Below are positions 24,317 to 36,095 of a stretch of 64,000 nt of DNA, one piece after another. Every line of letters begins with the position of its first letter. Positions within the stretch are counted from its first letter, which is position 1. Origin of the DNA: Adineta vaga (taxonomy: Eukaryota; Rotifera). The position numbers and the translations under genes are program-made. The notes beneath the pieces were generated by a model. The model was not told the DNA's origin. It searched no databases and worked only from the letters and a program-made list of their open reading frames with translations. The stretch is taken from positions 11,718,001-11,782,000 of the forward strand of contig CP075496.1 of the NCBI GenBank assembly GCA_021613535.1, given 5' to 3'.

Positions 24317-26159
24317 AGAAAACAAACTTTCTCGTTGAAATGTTCTCCTACTTTCTAATTTAAAATAATAGTCATGCAAGGTTAGAAGAACAGAGAACGG
24401 AAATTCTTCTATTTTTCTTCTGAGAAATAATTTAGAAGAGATTTGTTTGTTTCGAGGTATTCTAGAGAAGTTTTCCTTCGATTACATGATTAAAATAGGA
24501 TGTTTTGTATATATATATATGAAAGAGAAAACACATCCTACGCGGGAAATCAAATGTTCCATCTAATTATTTAATTAACTAAATCTCATTTGATGAAACT
24601 AAGCTTCTTTTCGATAATTAATTTCGTAATCATAAGCATTATCTGTAAGTACGAAGACCTTATGTTTACTTGAATGAAATTTCGAAATATTCATATTAAA
24701 CACTTCTTCCTGGGAAAGTTAGCTCTCAAAGAAATTGATCATGTGTTAAGATAATCATCATAAAAGAACTTGCTTAGATAGATAGATTAGTAGATGATGA
24801 ATTTAGTTGAAAAGATAGTGATGTAAATCTATTTGAGCTAGTAACTGTGGCTCGAGTCAATCTAGATATTGTGTTTTCTCTTCTTTTTCTTTTGTCTCTC
24901 TTCTTCACTTGCTGACAAAACTAGAGAACTGATTAAAGCAAGAAAAGAGAAATCCCAAGAAGAAACGCAAAAAATGAAGAGGTGGAGACACAAAATAGAA
25001 AAAGAGAAAGAGATAGAGAGGGAAAAAAAGTAACTAAAAGAAGAAATAATGACCATAATGTCAATGTTTATGAAGCTGATGACGATCAGAGTTTAAACTG
25101 ATAAAGTAAACAATAATTAGTAATTAGTTCTTTTTTTCATTTATGTTGAATATTTTCTATTTCATCATCTAAATAAAGCGAACAATTCATCATTATATCC
25201 TGGAATTAGTTGATTTGAAACAATATATTAAATAACTGTTTAAGTAAGCATAAAGTGCATTCAATATTTCAAAGCAAAAATTAATTCTCGGTTTCTTTGA
25301 AGCTTTTTTCTTTTTTTTTTCAAAAAAAAAGAAGAAGATAAAACAGTTTCTATTTTCATGTCTTTTTTATTTATCTTGTCAACACGTCAATCATGATGTT
25401 TGATAGAGCTGGAACGCATTTATTCGAATGAAAGCACTTCTAAGTATTCTTTTTTTATTTGATTATTAAACATGTCTTTTTTTCTATACTGATTCAATTT
25501 TGGTTGTTGTTTTTTTTTCTCATTGAATTGTAAACAACATACTATCTTTGATTTATTTCTTAGATATTCAATAGCTTACTTTCTCTTTCTAAACTTTCCA
25601 ATTCTCATGCTATTTTATTTTCTTCGTTGCATTTCATTTTATTATTAATAAGACTATATGTTTTAAACAAAAGAACAATTCTCTCATGCATATAATGATA
25701 AAGAGTCAATCAGCCGAAAAATCCGTGAAGAAAAAAAGTTCTGACTACTTCACAATAGAACAAGAACATGTTGTATTGTCATTTTCTAAACACGAATCAT
25801 CAAATGAATTTTTTCTGAGAAGAATACAACAAGTATGTTCTAACATCATCGAGATTAGAAATCAATATAGTCTTCATTTTCTTTGGAAGTATTAAGTTGA
25901 ATCAAATTTTGACAGAAAATTAATCACCGACATTGACATCAAAAATTCTATGAAAGAAAAATCTTGACAATAAGACCATTCAGTAGATAATCAATATATA
26001 ATAAACTTTTCTTTTTTATTATGAGATTCTTTAGAAAAAATATTAGTTATTCTAAAAAAAACAATAATTATTAACTACAAAAAAAGAGAAGAAGAAGAAA
26101 AAGACGGAAGCTATTTTTAATCGGTGGAATAATGTTTCACGGACATTTGTTGGAAGATT
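23546..26159. other. Intergenic with simple repeats, no gene recognised
   Basis: About 2.6 kb upstream of the GPCR and downstream of ERGIC1. Contains a (TA)n-(GA)n compound microsatellite at about 24283-24316, a TA run near 24511-24519 and a T-rich/A-rich inverted stretch at about 25304-25337 able to fold back. A plus-strand frame at 25686-25895 has no recognisable feature. Confidence 0.55.
24283..24316. repeat. Compound (TA)n(GA)n microsatellite
   Basis: A run of TA dinucleotides passes directly into a run of GA dinucleotides. Simple tandem repeat in gene-free sequence. Confidence 0.85.
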
Positions 26160-28043
26160 TCATGTCATTTTACCAAGCTCAAATTTTTTAAATAATTCAC
26201 TGGCTGTAAATATAAGTGAATCAAGAATACTTGCAACTGTAAATGAACCACCTACAACAGCACATATCGATGTAAGAAATGTATAAAATTTTTGTCGATG
26301 TTCAGTATATTTAACTGTAATTGGCTAAATCGAAAGAAATAAAAAGATTCGTTTTCAAAACAATTTCAAAGAATTTTACCATAATATCATATCGAAACCA
26401 GATGGCAGGTATATTTGCATGAGCATTGGGATGAAATTCCTTAAAATAGAAAAAAAATGAGATTTTGTCATTCTATGATTATTTGTTCTTATGAAATAGT
26501 ATATAATTATATGAAATTTTTCATCCATGAATTCTCGTTTGACTGTAAAAAGATTCTTTGATCTATCTTAGATGTTCTGTTAAAAAAGGTCATTAGGAGA
26601 AATGAATTGTTTAATGAAACATCATTCAATCTACATAATAATTATTTATGTTTTGACATTGATTATATCTTTTGCTAAAGTCTAAAAATTGATGTGAGCA
26701 AAGTTGATGTTTAGATTAAATATATGAATTTAATTTCAAAAGCATGATGTGAACGATTAAATTTTGTTCTCATATTTGTCAAATACTTCTAAACACTCTA
26801 ATAAGATAAGCACATTATAGAAAAGAAATCGTATGTTTTTTTTTCTACATAAGTAAGGAAATTATCGACATTGTTATTTACATAACATTATGGAAAGTAT
26901 GACTTTAGTCTGTTAGTAAGATTTTGTGTTTATGAGTAAAACATTTCCTGTTTTGGCAGGTTTTCTTAGCTAGAAGAAGTCTATTATTTTTGAGAAATCA
27001 AGCGAAAGACCTTGAATAGTCTGTTATTATATTCTGTTTGAACTTATTTTAATTGATTATACTATTCGAGCTTCACATAAAGGATATAATAAATATATAA
27101 TGCTAAAGAATAAAAGCGTTTTTATGATGATCTAATGTTTTATTCATTCTACTGACCCGATAGAAAAATGTAAATTGAAATGGATATCGTCGATGTTTAG
27201 AACGATCTTCATATATTGTCGGTACAATTTTTAAGGAATAATCATGTGAAGCTAGATTAGGTTGATTTGTATTGTTAAATCGTCTTAATGGACGGAATGC
27301 TTTACGATTAGGAATTTGTCGAAAACCCTTTGGATAGAAATAAATATTTTCATTAGAGAAGATATTAAAAGATATATAGATACTTTAACACTATCACCGA
27401 AGTTTAATTCATGTATCACATGTTTCATATTACCATTTGGAGGTTGACTTTGAGCAGCATGTGTCGAAACATGGAAATTACCGGGCACACGAGCAATTGA
27501 AAATGTTGCGTTGATTCGACAACCAAGACCATCATTATCTGGAGTTTTCATAGTATTTTCATGGAAAGCAAGGTCATGTCGACCGAGATCATCTTGTATA
27601 TCAATACCAAGATCTAAATTATAAAAAAAAAGAAAATTTTCTATTTCGATGAAAAAACCAAAATTCTTTTATTTTCTTACATTGACAACCAATTTCTAAT
27701 ATAGTAATATCAAGATTAACTGGTATTCGTTCAGCTACTCCACTTTCTGGTACATCAACATATAATTCATTTACACTGAAGAGAAAAGTAAACATTATTT
27801 TAGTTTTTCATTCAATATTCTTATTATTTACATATCAGGCGTAATAAAATCATAGAGTTCAATGAGAAGTAATGTCGAAATAAACGAAACACAGATCAGA
27901 GATATAGCAGCACCAGTATTTGTTGGTTGTGTGAGATCTTTAGGAATTTTTCGATAAATATCGAATCTAAATATGTAAAAAAAAAGAAGTAGAAAATGGA
28001 TTAATAGCAAAATAATTGATTACCGTCGTATATCGAATTGCAT
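26160..28043 (-). CDS. ERGIC1: ERGIC1 (ER-Golgi intermediate compartment protein 1, ERGIC-32)
   Basis: Seven exons (28043-28024, 27966-27832, 27775-27681, 27613-27384, 27327-27157, 26439-26380, 26324-26160) give 291 residues, matching the vertebrate protein of about 290. The N-terminus reads FDIYRKIPKDLTQPTNTGA followed by the first span; the lumenal domain has VPGNFHVSTHAAQ, then HVIHELNFGDSV and SHDYSLKIVPTIYED; and the end carries IPAIWFRYD, ITVKYTEHRQ and a second span with GGSFTVASILDS. It cycles between ER and Golgi and works with ERGIC2/3 in cargo sorting. The first coding exon is only 20 nt. It lies 152 bp downstream of the PDHX stop on the same strand, with an AATAAA (28167-28172) and a pyrimidine-AG 15 bp before the ATG, so it may be the second gene of an operon-like pair. 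Confidence 0.96.
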
Positions 28044-28058
28044 ATTTAACAAATCGAT

Positions 28059-28060
28059 CT
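28059..28060 (-). promoter_or_regulatory. Acceptor-like pyrimidine-AG before ERGIC1 ATG
   Basis: Minus-strand CCTATTCTAG ends 15 bp before the ATG at 28043 and follows an AATAAA of the upstream PDHX gene. No cis donor is needed because the coding frame starts downstream. Candidate spliced-leader addition site. Confidence 0.5.
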
Positions 28061-28195
28061 AGAATAGGAAGGAACTAATGAAGAAAAAAATATGTCATAG
28101 AACGAGAAATACAGTCAAATCAAGAAAAGAAGAAAATAAATCTATTCTGGTTGGTTTTTCTTTCTGTTTATTCTAAATAACTAAAATAAGTTCGA

Positions 28196-30212
28196 TTAAA
28201 AATTAAGCATTGATTCAGATTTGTTGTTTGCTAGGAGCATAGTGGGATTTTCCATATATGATCGAAATGCTTGAAGAAATAATGCACTTGCTTGAGAATC
28301 GCATGCACGAGCATCATAGGATAATGTAACAACTAATTCATTTTCTGCTTTTAAATCTTCACCATGACATCGAAGAAGATTTTGACCAATAGCTAAGATA
28401 CCGATTTGTGGTGGATTAATGACTGCAGAGAAAGATCGAATACCAAACATGCCTAAATTTGAGATTGTAAATGAACCACCTTGAAATTCATTGGGTTTTA
28501 ATTTGCCATCTTTAGCTTTCGTTGCTAATTGACGAACTTGTCCATTAATATCTTGTATTGATAAACGATCAGCATTAAATACAATAGGTGTTATAAGACC
28601 ATTATCAGTTGCAACAGCAACACTGACATCAACTGTTGATTGTAGTTTGAGACCTTGCTTATCTTCATAGATACCATTCATCTGTGGAACTTGCTGGAAA
28701 TAGAGAAAAAAGACATTTAGATACGATTTTGAGAGCTATCAATAGTTGTGTCGTGAAAACGATTGGTATGTTAATTTTATACACTTATGAAAAATAATAC
28801 TATTCGTGTGAACAGATGTAAACTATCGCGCAAGAATGAAAGAGTATTTTTGTGAATATAGACTGTTTTGTTCTTTGTATGGTTTCAATGACAAAGAATT
28901 ACATTTTTTCATTCATATTTGCATATTTTATTAATAAATACTTTCGAAATTTATAATCTCTCTAGCATACGGCATGTCCTTTCTCTAGTAAAAAAAGTAG
29001 GAAAAGAAAACCATTCTACTTACTCGAAGTGCTGCTGCTACTGCTTTAATAATAAAATCATTAACCGACACTTTAACAGTTGTTTTTGGATCGCTAATCA
29101 TTTGTTTACGTAATTTAAGTATTTGTTCAACATTTGATGTTACACTTAAATATTGATGAGGTATATTAGTTTTTGAATACGTTAAACGTTTAGCAATAGC
29201 ACGACGGATCGATGAAATTTCTATATCATGATATCGACGTCCTCCAGACTCGGATATTTGTTTCTCTTGACTTGTTGATTTAGTAGATTTTTTATCCTCA
29301 CTACGTGATTTAACTTTCAGTTGATTACTATCAATATATTTTTGTACGTCACTAGATATTAAAGTAGAAAAACAAAATAGATATGGAACTAGAAAACGAA
29401 AACAAAGTACCTTTTCATGACAACACCATGTGGTCCAGAGCCTTGTATTTTCGATGAGTCAATACCATATTGTTCTAGAAGTGTACGTGCAGCTGGACCA
29501 ATAGCATGACTGAGGAAAAGATCAATTAAATCGATTTTTCTTTGTAATATAAAATAAGAATACATACTGAGATTGTTCGGTGGACTGTTTATCGCTTTTA
29601 GGTTTCTCTGCTTTAGTTTCTGCACTTTTTTGACTTGTAGATTTCTCTTCTTTAGTTTTTGTTTCTGTATTTTTTGGACTAACTGTTTTCTCTTCCGTCT
29701 TTGGTACTTCGACACTCTTCCAATCATCACCTTTCTCAACAATAAGTGCAATTAGTTTTCCAACTTTAACATCAGTTGAATTATCCGGCATCTAAATACA
29801 TTACAATCATCGTTTTCCTTATGATTAGATAGTAACGAATATCTATTTACTAAAATTTTTGCGAGAATTCCTTCATCCTCTGTATCGAGAGTCATGGTTG
29901 CTTTATCTGTTTGAATTTCACATAAAGCATCACCAGGATTGATTTCTTCACCTGTAATAAACATATTAGATAAGTTGTGTATGAAATCATTCTCAAACCT
30001 TCTTTCTTAAGCCATCTAATAATGGTACCTTCACTCATCGTAGGGGATAGCGAGGGCATTTTAAGTGGTGATGTTGCTAAATGAAATAGAGAGAAAAGAT
30101 TTAGAGAATTCTAGGAAATAGTTGGATTCATACCAAGGGCTCGAACTGCTTCGAAAGTAATACGAGGTTGACGACAGGCATTTGTCGCCAATCGAGTAAA
30201 GTTGCGAAGCAT
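28196..30212 (-). CDS. PDHX: Pyruvate dehydrogenase complex component X (E3-binding protein)
   Basis: Seven exons (30212-30134, 30076-29999, 29951-29851, 29791-29568, 29509-29411, 29351-29024, 28693-28196) give 468 residues. The N-terminus is Arg-rich without acidic residues until about position 21, a mitochondrial presequence. One lipoyl domain follows ([14 protein letters not shown], then the lipoylated Lys in QTDKATM). A Lys/Glu/Thr linker leads to a subunit-binding domain ([22 protein letters not shown]) and an acyltransferase-fold C-terminal domain. The catalytic DHRxxDG box of E2 is changed to DARACDS, losing the histidine, and there is only one lipoyl domain; both point to protein X, which docks dihydrolipoamide dehydrogenase in the mitochondrial matrix. 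A degenerate E2 (DLAT) is the alternative. The AG 8 bp before the ATG resembles a trans-splice acceptor. Confidence 0.9.
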
Positions 30213-30220
30213 TTATAAAA

Positions 30221-30222
30221 CT
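30221..30222 (-). promoter_or_regulatory. Acceptor-like pyrimidine-AG before PDHX ATG
   Basis: Minus-strand GTTTCTTTTTAG ends 8 bp before the ATG at 30212. Candidate spliced-leader addition site or acceptor of a 5' UTR intron. Confidence 0.5.
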
Positions 30223-30610
30223 AAAAAGAAACTAATAATATGAAACTAGTAGAGCGAATCAATCTTGGCCATAGAAAAGAAAAGTAGCTATAGAAAATCG
30301 TTCTATATTTGTATTTTGATGTGAAGAATAAGAAGAAGTATTAAGGCAAAGACATGTTTAATGTTTGTCGGAAAAACAACTCAATCTTTCTATTGGTCTG
30401 AAATATATATCGATGAAAATCGCTAGATGGCGTTAATGTTCGATAGTTTATAGAGGAAGAGAAACTATAAATATATAATCATGAATATTAGAATTTATTT
30501 GTTGAACTACTAAAGTAAAAAACATACAGATATGAACACTATCAAATCAAATGAATAAATAACAAAGAGAATTATCTAATTTTTACAAAAAAATTTATAA
30601 CCTTTATTTT

Positions 30611-31477
30611 CTAGTCTATCGATATTTGTTTATGTAAATGTTTAATACCATGATGTCGTGATAAACCAACTCGTATATCAGGTGATGATATGGATTTCAT
30701 TAGATGATAATTTTGATCTAAAATACAAGAATATTTCCCTTGAAAAAATATCGAATATTTTTACCATTTGTTGCCAATGGATCAGATCCAGATATTGATA
30801 ATGATGATGGTTGTTGTTGTGTACATTGAAAAATTCGCTAGAAAATAATAATTGAAGACAATTCCATTGATCAATTGATTTAATTTACCAAATTTATTTG
30901 ATTTGAATCATTATTTGATAAAGTTATATCTTTATAGATATATTTTCGTTTGGAAAGATCAGGTAAGAATTGTACGTCATTGATTATTGCTTGATGATTT
31001 TGTAGAAATTCCATCTTGTTAATTTGTTCATGAAGAACATGATTTGACGAAAGATTTAATCGAGATGAATGTTGTTGCTTCATTTTCTTTTTCAAATACA
31101 TTTTCAATTGTTTCTTTAAAGCAACATGTCGACGTGAAATTAAACGTAATTTTCTTTTCTTTTTCTTCGATGTTTTGATAATACTAGAAGAAGAAAAAGT
31201 ATTTTCATGAATTGTAAGAATCGAAAATGGTTGAGTCGAAAAATATTCATCTGTCGAAGAAATTGATGAGCACAACGTTTGTTGAAAGTCTTGTTTTCTA
31301 TCACTTTGTTCAACTATAATTTCTTCACCTTTTGACAATATTGTTTGTTCTAATAGATGACAAACACCTATGATTATAATAATAAATATGAAATTAATAA
31401 CTAATTAATATGATTATATGTTTTTCTCTACCATGTTCATCAATAGCATAGATTGACTGATTACCTTCACTATCCAT
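30611..31477 (-). CDS. Small basic protein of unknown function
   Basis: Four exons (31477-31432, 31367-30889, 30837-30765, 30717-30611) give 234 residues. No known domain is recognised. The N-terminus is acidic (MDSEGNQ, later GEEIIVEQSD); the centre is a strongly basic, probably helical block with KTSKKKKRKLRLISRRH and KMYLKKKMKQQ, fitting a nuclear localisation signal or nucleic-acid contact; the C-terminal third is polar with SLSISG. Splice phases all agree, which makes the gene model good even though the product is unknown. Its stop lies 398 bp upstream of the PDHX ATG on the same strand. Confidence 0.7.
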
Positions 31478-32087
31478 CTTACACATATTCAAATACAAAA
31501 TGGAAACAAAGAAAATTCTATAACGGAAATATTTATAGGATGGAGTATCTCCATAAATTATCTTCCGATAAATGAATTCAACAAATCAATATATAATTAA
31601 AAAGATGTCTGAAGAGAACTGAACAATACATATCTATCTTCTATTTTTCTCTAATGATGTACGCACGTGTCTTTATTATATGTAGTGAAGAAAAGAAAAT
31701 TTTGTTTTGAACTATGAAATAACGATTATCGTTAAGGATAGTTGAACTGTTGTTATCTTACTTTGAGTTCAAGTGATATATATATCATTTATATTTAGAA
31801 AACCGATTAGTCATCTGTTGAGTTATTCTTATAGGAAAACTATGTTTAAGCTTTTTGAATTAATCGAGAAAGGATTCTCTCTATCAGTGATGTAACAGCA
31901 TTATTTCGATATTTAACTTTTATTTATCAATTTAAAGTTAAATGACCCACAAATATGATATAGGATGAAACTTTTATTTGATGTTTGTTATAATCAACAA
32001 TACTAAATAGAATTTATAGAACTATTTTATTTATTATGATTGAAAAACTGAACTAAGAACAAAACATTTTTATACTGTCGTTGAAAT
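31478..32087. other. Intergenic, no gene recognised
   Basis: AT-rich spacer between the start of the small basic protein gene and the 3' end of the chitin-binding membrane protein gene, both on the minus strand. It should hold the promoter of the former and the 3' UTR of the latter. Nothing else seen. Confidence 0.6.
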
Positions 32088-33863
32088 TTAAACTTTTGAT
32101 TCTTCTGATAATACTTTCCAAGTACCGACATTTTCCGAGGGTGAAGAAAACATCATACGAATACAAACAATAGCACCGAAAATCATCGAAGCAAGAAGAA
32201 TAAGACCAATGAGAGAAAATATAGTAATAAATACTACTTGAGTTAATTCAGTTACTCGATTCTGTTGATCCAAATTAGTATTTAAACGACGAAACAATCG
32301 TGATAATGGTGAATTAATAGTTGGCAAATCGTAGATAATATTCATTTTTTCTTCATCATTTACATTAGCACTATAAAATTTTGAATTAATATTACTAGAA
32401 AAGATAATCGTATACTTACAAAGGTGTTGTTTCTTGTAATAGATCAATTTCAAGAGTAGATTGAGAAGTTGTTAGAAATTTTTGATTATTCCTATGGATA
32501 AATATTTACTAGAATTATGTATTGAGAAATCTTTATTTAAAATTACGTCTGACGATTCGTAAATGGTAATAAATCTTGTATTGATGATGTATCGACTTTA
32601 TTTTTAACAGCTTGTACGATTTCTACAGCTAAATTATTCAAATGAAAATGTATTAATTTCGAATAATATTTCCTTACGTTTGTCACAATATTCTCCTTGA
32701 TATAACGTAGAACAGATACAACGAAAGCCTTTTGTACTCGTCGGTTCATCAACACAATGACCAAGATTTTGACATAAATTTGGATTAATTTCACATGGTC
32801 CTGAACAAAATATACATAATCAATCTGAAAAGAAATGTTGAAAACTTTACTTCTTTCACATTTTGTTGTTAATGCGTTGTATCGAGAACCTGGTTCGCAT
32901 TTGTTTAATGTACTAGTACCATCATTTTCACAGACGATAAACTCATCAAATTTATTCGCCACAGGTAAATGAGTACCAGAAGTATAATCCCGACAAATAG
33001 TATCTAAATAAACTAAACTAAATCAATCTAAACATAGGATTTAATTCGTACTTGATTTTATTGTTGGAGCACTATCTATTTCCATTGCTGGTTCATATTG
33101 ACAATCGACCTGTAGACAATACACAAACAATGAGCATATTTAGACCATTCTTATAGATTTAATAAACAAACTAGTTGTATCGGTGAACACATGAACAGTT
33201 TTGGATCAAAATGAAGACCATTTGGACATTGAAAAATGTCATGTTGTTTATTTTGATTACAATAATGAAACAATGAACAATCAAGTACATCAGGATAGAT
33301 TCCAGTTTGAGTACATGTTGATGTAGCAGATTTTCGACGATGATAATAATCATATCCTAAAAATGAACGAATATTTTTCGTTCATAAAATCACTTCCATT
33401 TACCTTTGACCGGTTCTGCAGATGGAAAATAGTCGGTTTCAGTCATTTCTTTGACAATTTCTGTACATTTCATAGCTTTTTCCTATAAAATACAATTCGA
33501 TATTGTACATTCACAGAGAAATTCAATTGATATTTACTATTGGTAGATATTGACATTTACCACTAGATGGATTGAAAAAGTATCCATCAATACACGAATA
33601 CGTTGTCAAAACACGAAATGTACACATATGAAAAAGTGAGCAATTTGTTGTATGTGCATATGCTCCACTTTCTACAGGACAATGTTGAAAATTAGGATCA
33701 TCATTTGATGTTGTTACTGGTATTGGAAAAACATTTCCTAATCATTAGAATAAAAGAATAAGAATATACAAACGATTGAATTTATATTACCAAATGATGA
33801 TTCAGAAAAAACTCGTTGAATTTGTATGAAAAGGATACCAACGATAAAAATTATCGTTCGCAT
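32088..33863 (-). CDS. Chitin-binding (ChtBD2 x3) and EGF-like membrane protein
   Basis: Several exons joined by short introns give about 440 residues. A signal peptide (TIIFIVGILFIQIQRVFS) is followed by three peritrophin-A/CBM14-type units, each with the six-Cys pattern and aromatic residues: first with CSLFHMCTF and GYFFNPSSGKC, second with CSLFHYCNQ and GLHFDPKLFMC, third, more divergent, with FIVCENDG and CEPGSRYNALTTKC. Then an EGF-like module (CEINPNLCQNLGHC ... CICSTLYQGEYC), a Gln/Ser/Thr stalk, and one membrane span (VVFITIFSLIGLILLASMI) with a short cytosolic tail. Predicted role: a cell-surface protein that grips chitin, for example in cuticle, jaws or gut lining; the family members are usually secreted, so the membrane anchor is notable. 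Confidence 0.9.
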
Positions 33864-34391
33864 CTTTCTTCTCCCTGTTCAAGTACCGATATGAATATGT
33901 ACCCTTCGAATTACATCGATGCACTCACCAATATCGGTCGCGCTTGATTTGATTGTAATATATTAATAAGAGTAGGTTCTATACTAGAAGAATATATCTA
34001 CATACTAAACGTCCTAATGCAACATATATATATATATATATGATCATTCATTGATGAAGAAAGTTCAATGATTATTCGTTCGGTTATTTGACCTTCCTGT
34101 TCGTTTCTTTTTTTTTCTTCTTATGTATTCTGTCAAGTATATAAAGGTATGATATTCTTTCTCAATTGAACCAATATTTATATTTAACACAAGTCCTTAG
34201 AAATAGTATAGTATATTTATATTCACTCAAAATAATGAAGTATCGTTTATGAGAGTATTGTCTTTGATCTTTGAAATTATTTATAAATCTGAATATATTG
34301 AATAATATGAGTATTCTTTTTGTATTCATCGTGTCATTGCTATATGTTGAATGTGAAACTTTGACAAAGCATTTATTTACAATGAAAAGAT
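33864..34391. other. Intergenic; possible tiny secreted ORF on plus strand
   Basis: Upstream region of the chitin-binding gene and 3' side of the next GPCR. On the plus strand a TATATAAAGG lies at about 34137-34146, and an ATG at 34307 opens a frame whose first 20 residues look like a signal peptide; the frame runs into the antisense of the GPCR and stops at 34537. I do not call it a gene. Confidence 0.4.
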
Positions 34392-35648
34392 TTAATTCGA
34401 ACCACTGCCTTCAAAACTTCTCGTACGTTTACGATCTCTATTTGGAACGAAAGTACATTTTGAACATAAATTCCAAACATGTCGACGAAATTGTATTGAG
34501 ATTAAATAATGAACAAGAAATTTATTCGAATAATTAATTGCCATTAACAACATACAAAACTTCATTAACATTTTCCATTGAGAAAATTTTAAACAATCAA
34601 TTTGAGATGTTTCGGTTATATCATGATTGAAAAAATAGGAATGAAATAATTGAAGGATATTTAACGGCATAATACTTAATGTATAATAAATCGAATAAAT
34701 AACAAGTAGAAGTGATGCTGTACGCATATGTCTACTTCCAGTTGTTTCACTTGTTGTTGATGGACGACGATAGTAACGATTTCGTAAAATAACCATTGAA
34801 CATATGCAGATGGTTAGACATGGAAGAAATGCTAAGAGACTAAGACGAATAAGTGGCCAAACTTTACCATGCCATAATTGTGCATAGGAATCATATTCAC
34901 AAATATAATATGAATGAGAGAAATAGAATGAAAAATGAAATTGAATAAGAAGAAGAGAAACTATGATAATAATGAATATTATTTTAACTAGTCCTTTTGT
35001 TCGTGAAACAAATGTTGAATATCGAGTAGGATAAACCACAATGCAAACTCGGTCAAGAGATGCTGTTGTAAGTAGAAGAGTTGAAATATGTGATGAACCG
35101 ATCAATAAACTATAATATGTTCCACATGTAAGAACATCACGAGGATCACGTATCAATGATAAGGATGAACACCAAAGCCAAAAAACAACTAAATTGTAGA
35201 AGAATATACTTTATAGTACTTTACATTTTGGAATTATAGTTCTAAAAATGAATTCCAACGAAAACAAATTTCCGATATCCTATTCTGAACATAATACTAT
35301 TTAAGTTCTACATTTGATTTTTGTCTACATTTTGTTAACAATATATACCATATTAAAATGAATCTTTGCTCTCTAAAAGCTATGATAGAATAGCGGATAA
35401 TTATACATTTGCATACTTATCAAAAAAATAATTTCAAAAATTGCCATTGTAGCAAAGTATAAACAAATTGGTTGTCTTCGATTTCTTGCATTGAACATAA
35501 TAGCTATTACAATAATATGTCCTGGTATTCCCAACAGAACACAAATCAATGCACCAATACGCCAAATGGTTTCGCCAAGTAAATAATATGGATGATATTT
35601 ACATATTTCAATAGCCATTGGAATTATTGAATCAGTCAAATTATTCAT
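34392..35648 (-). CDS. Rhodopsin-like (class A) GPCR
   Basis: Two exons (35648-35417 and 35188-34392) give 342 residues with seven hydrophobic segments. TM1 contains GIPGHIIVIAIMF, TM3 ends SLDRVCIVVYP (DRV rather than DRY), and the conserved Cys of TM3 is in LTCGTYY. The sixth span is preceded by a basic, Ser/Thr-rich third loop. TM7 has INYSNKFLVHYLIS, a degenerate NPxxY. The tail is short and basic. Peptide-receptor-like class A protein of unknown ligand, and third GPCR of this window. Start chosen at 35648, the first ATG of the frame, giving a short glycosylatable N-terminus (MNNLTDS). Confidence 0.87.
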
Positions 35649-36095
35649 CAATAGTAATATTATTGGCAAAGACCATATTTTAAAAGAATGTATAAAGTGA
35701 TGTACGCAATCATTATTTTATGCGTTGTTCTTGTTTCTTCTCTTCTCCTTCTATTATCAAATATTAATAGTAGACAATATGATCGACTCGAATTACTTGA
35801 CTATGTTTAGTCATTCTATAGAAGAAAGTAAGAACTCGAAGAGCACAGGAAGTTTCTCGTATGATTTGTTTTATGCGTTGTAGAATATTCTTTCATAAAA
35901 ATAGAAAGAACAATATCGATAATGATTACACAAAAAGAAAGGAAACGAAATGAAACAACAACGTTTTGCGAACTTCTATTTAGATCCACTAGAAAACAAA
36001 TATTGTATTTTGTTTCTTAAAACTCGTTCAAAGAAAGCCATAGAATTCAAGGACATCTTCAATGATGAATCAAATATAATAGAAATGAATGCGAT
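35649..36095. other. Intergenic, no gene recognised
   Basis: Spacer between the GPCR start and the ZNHIT3 stop, both on the minus strand. A short plus-strand frame (35950-36135) has no recognisable feature. Expected to hold the GPCR promoter and the ZNHIT3 3' UTR. Confidence 0.6.

Noticed and set aside
25304-25337. T-tract followed by A-tract able to form a hairpin
   Set aside because: Simple homopolymer pairing in AT-rich DNA, with no adjacent gene or conserved loop.
28196-30212. DLAT (catalytic E2) as the identity
   Set aside because: Catalytic His of the DHR box is Ala and only one lipoyl domain exists; PDHX fits better.
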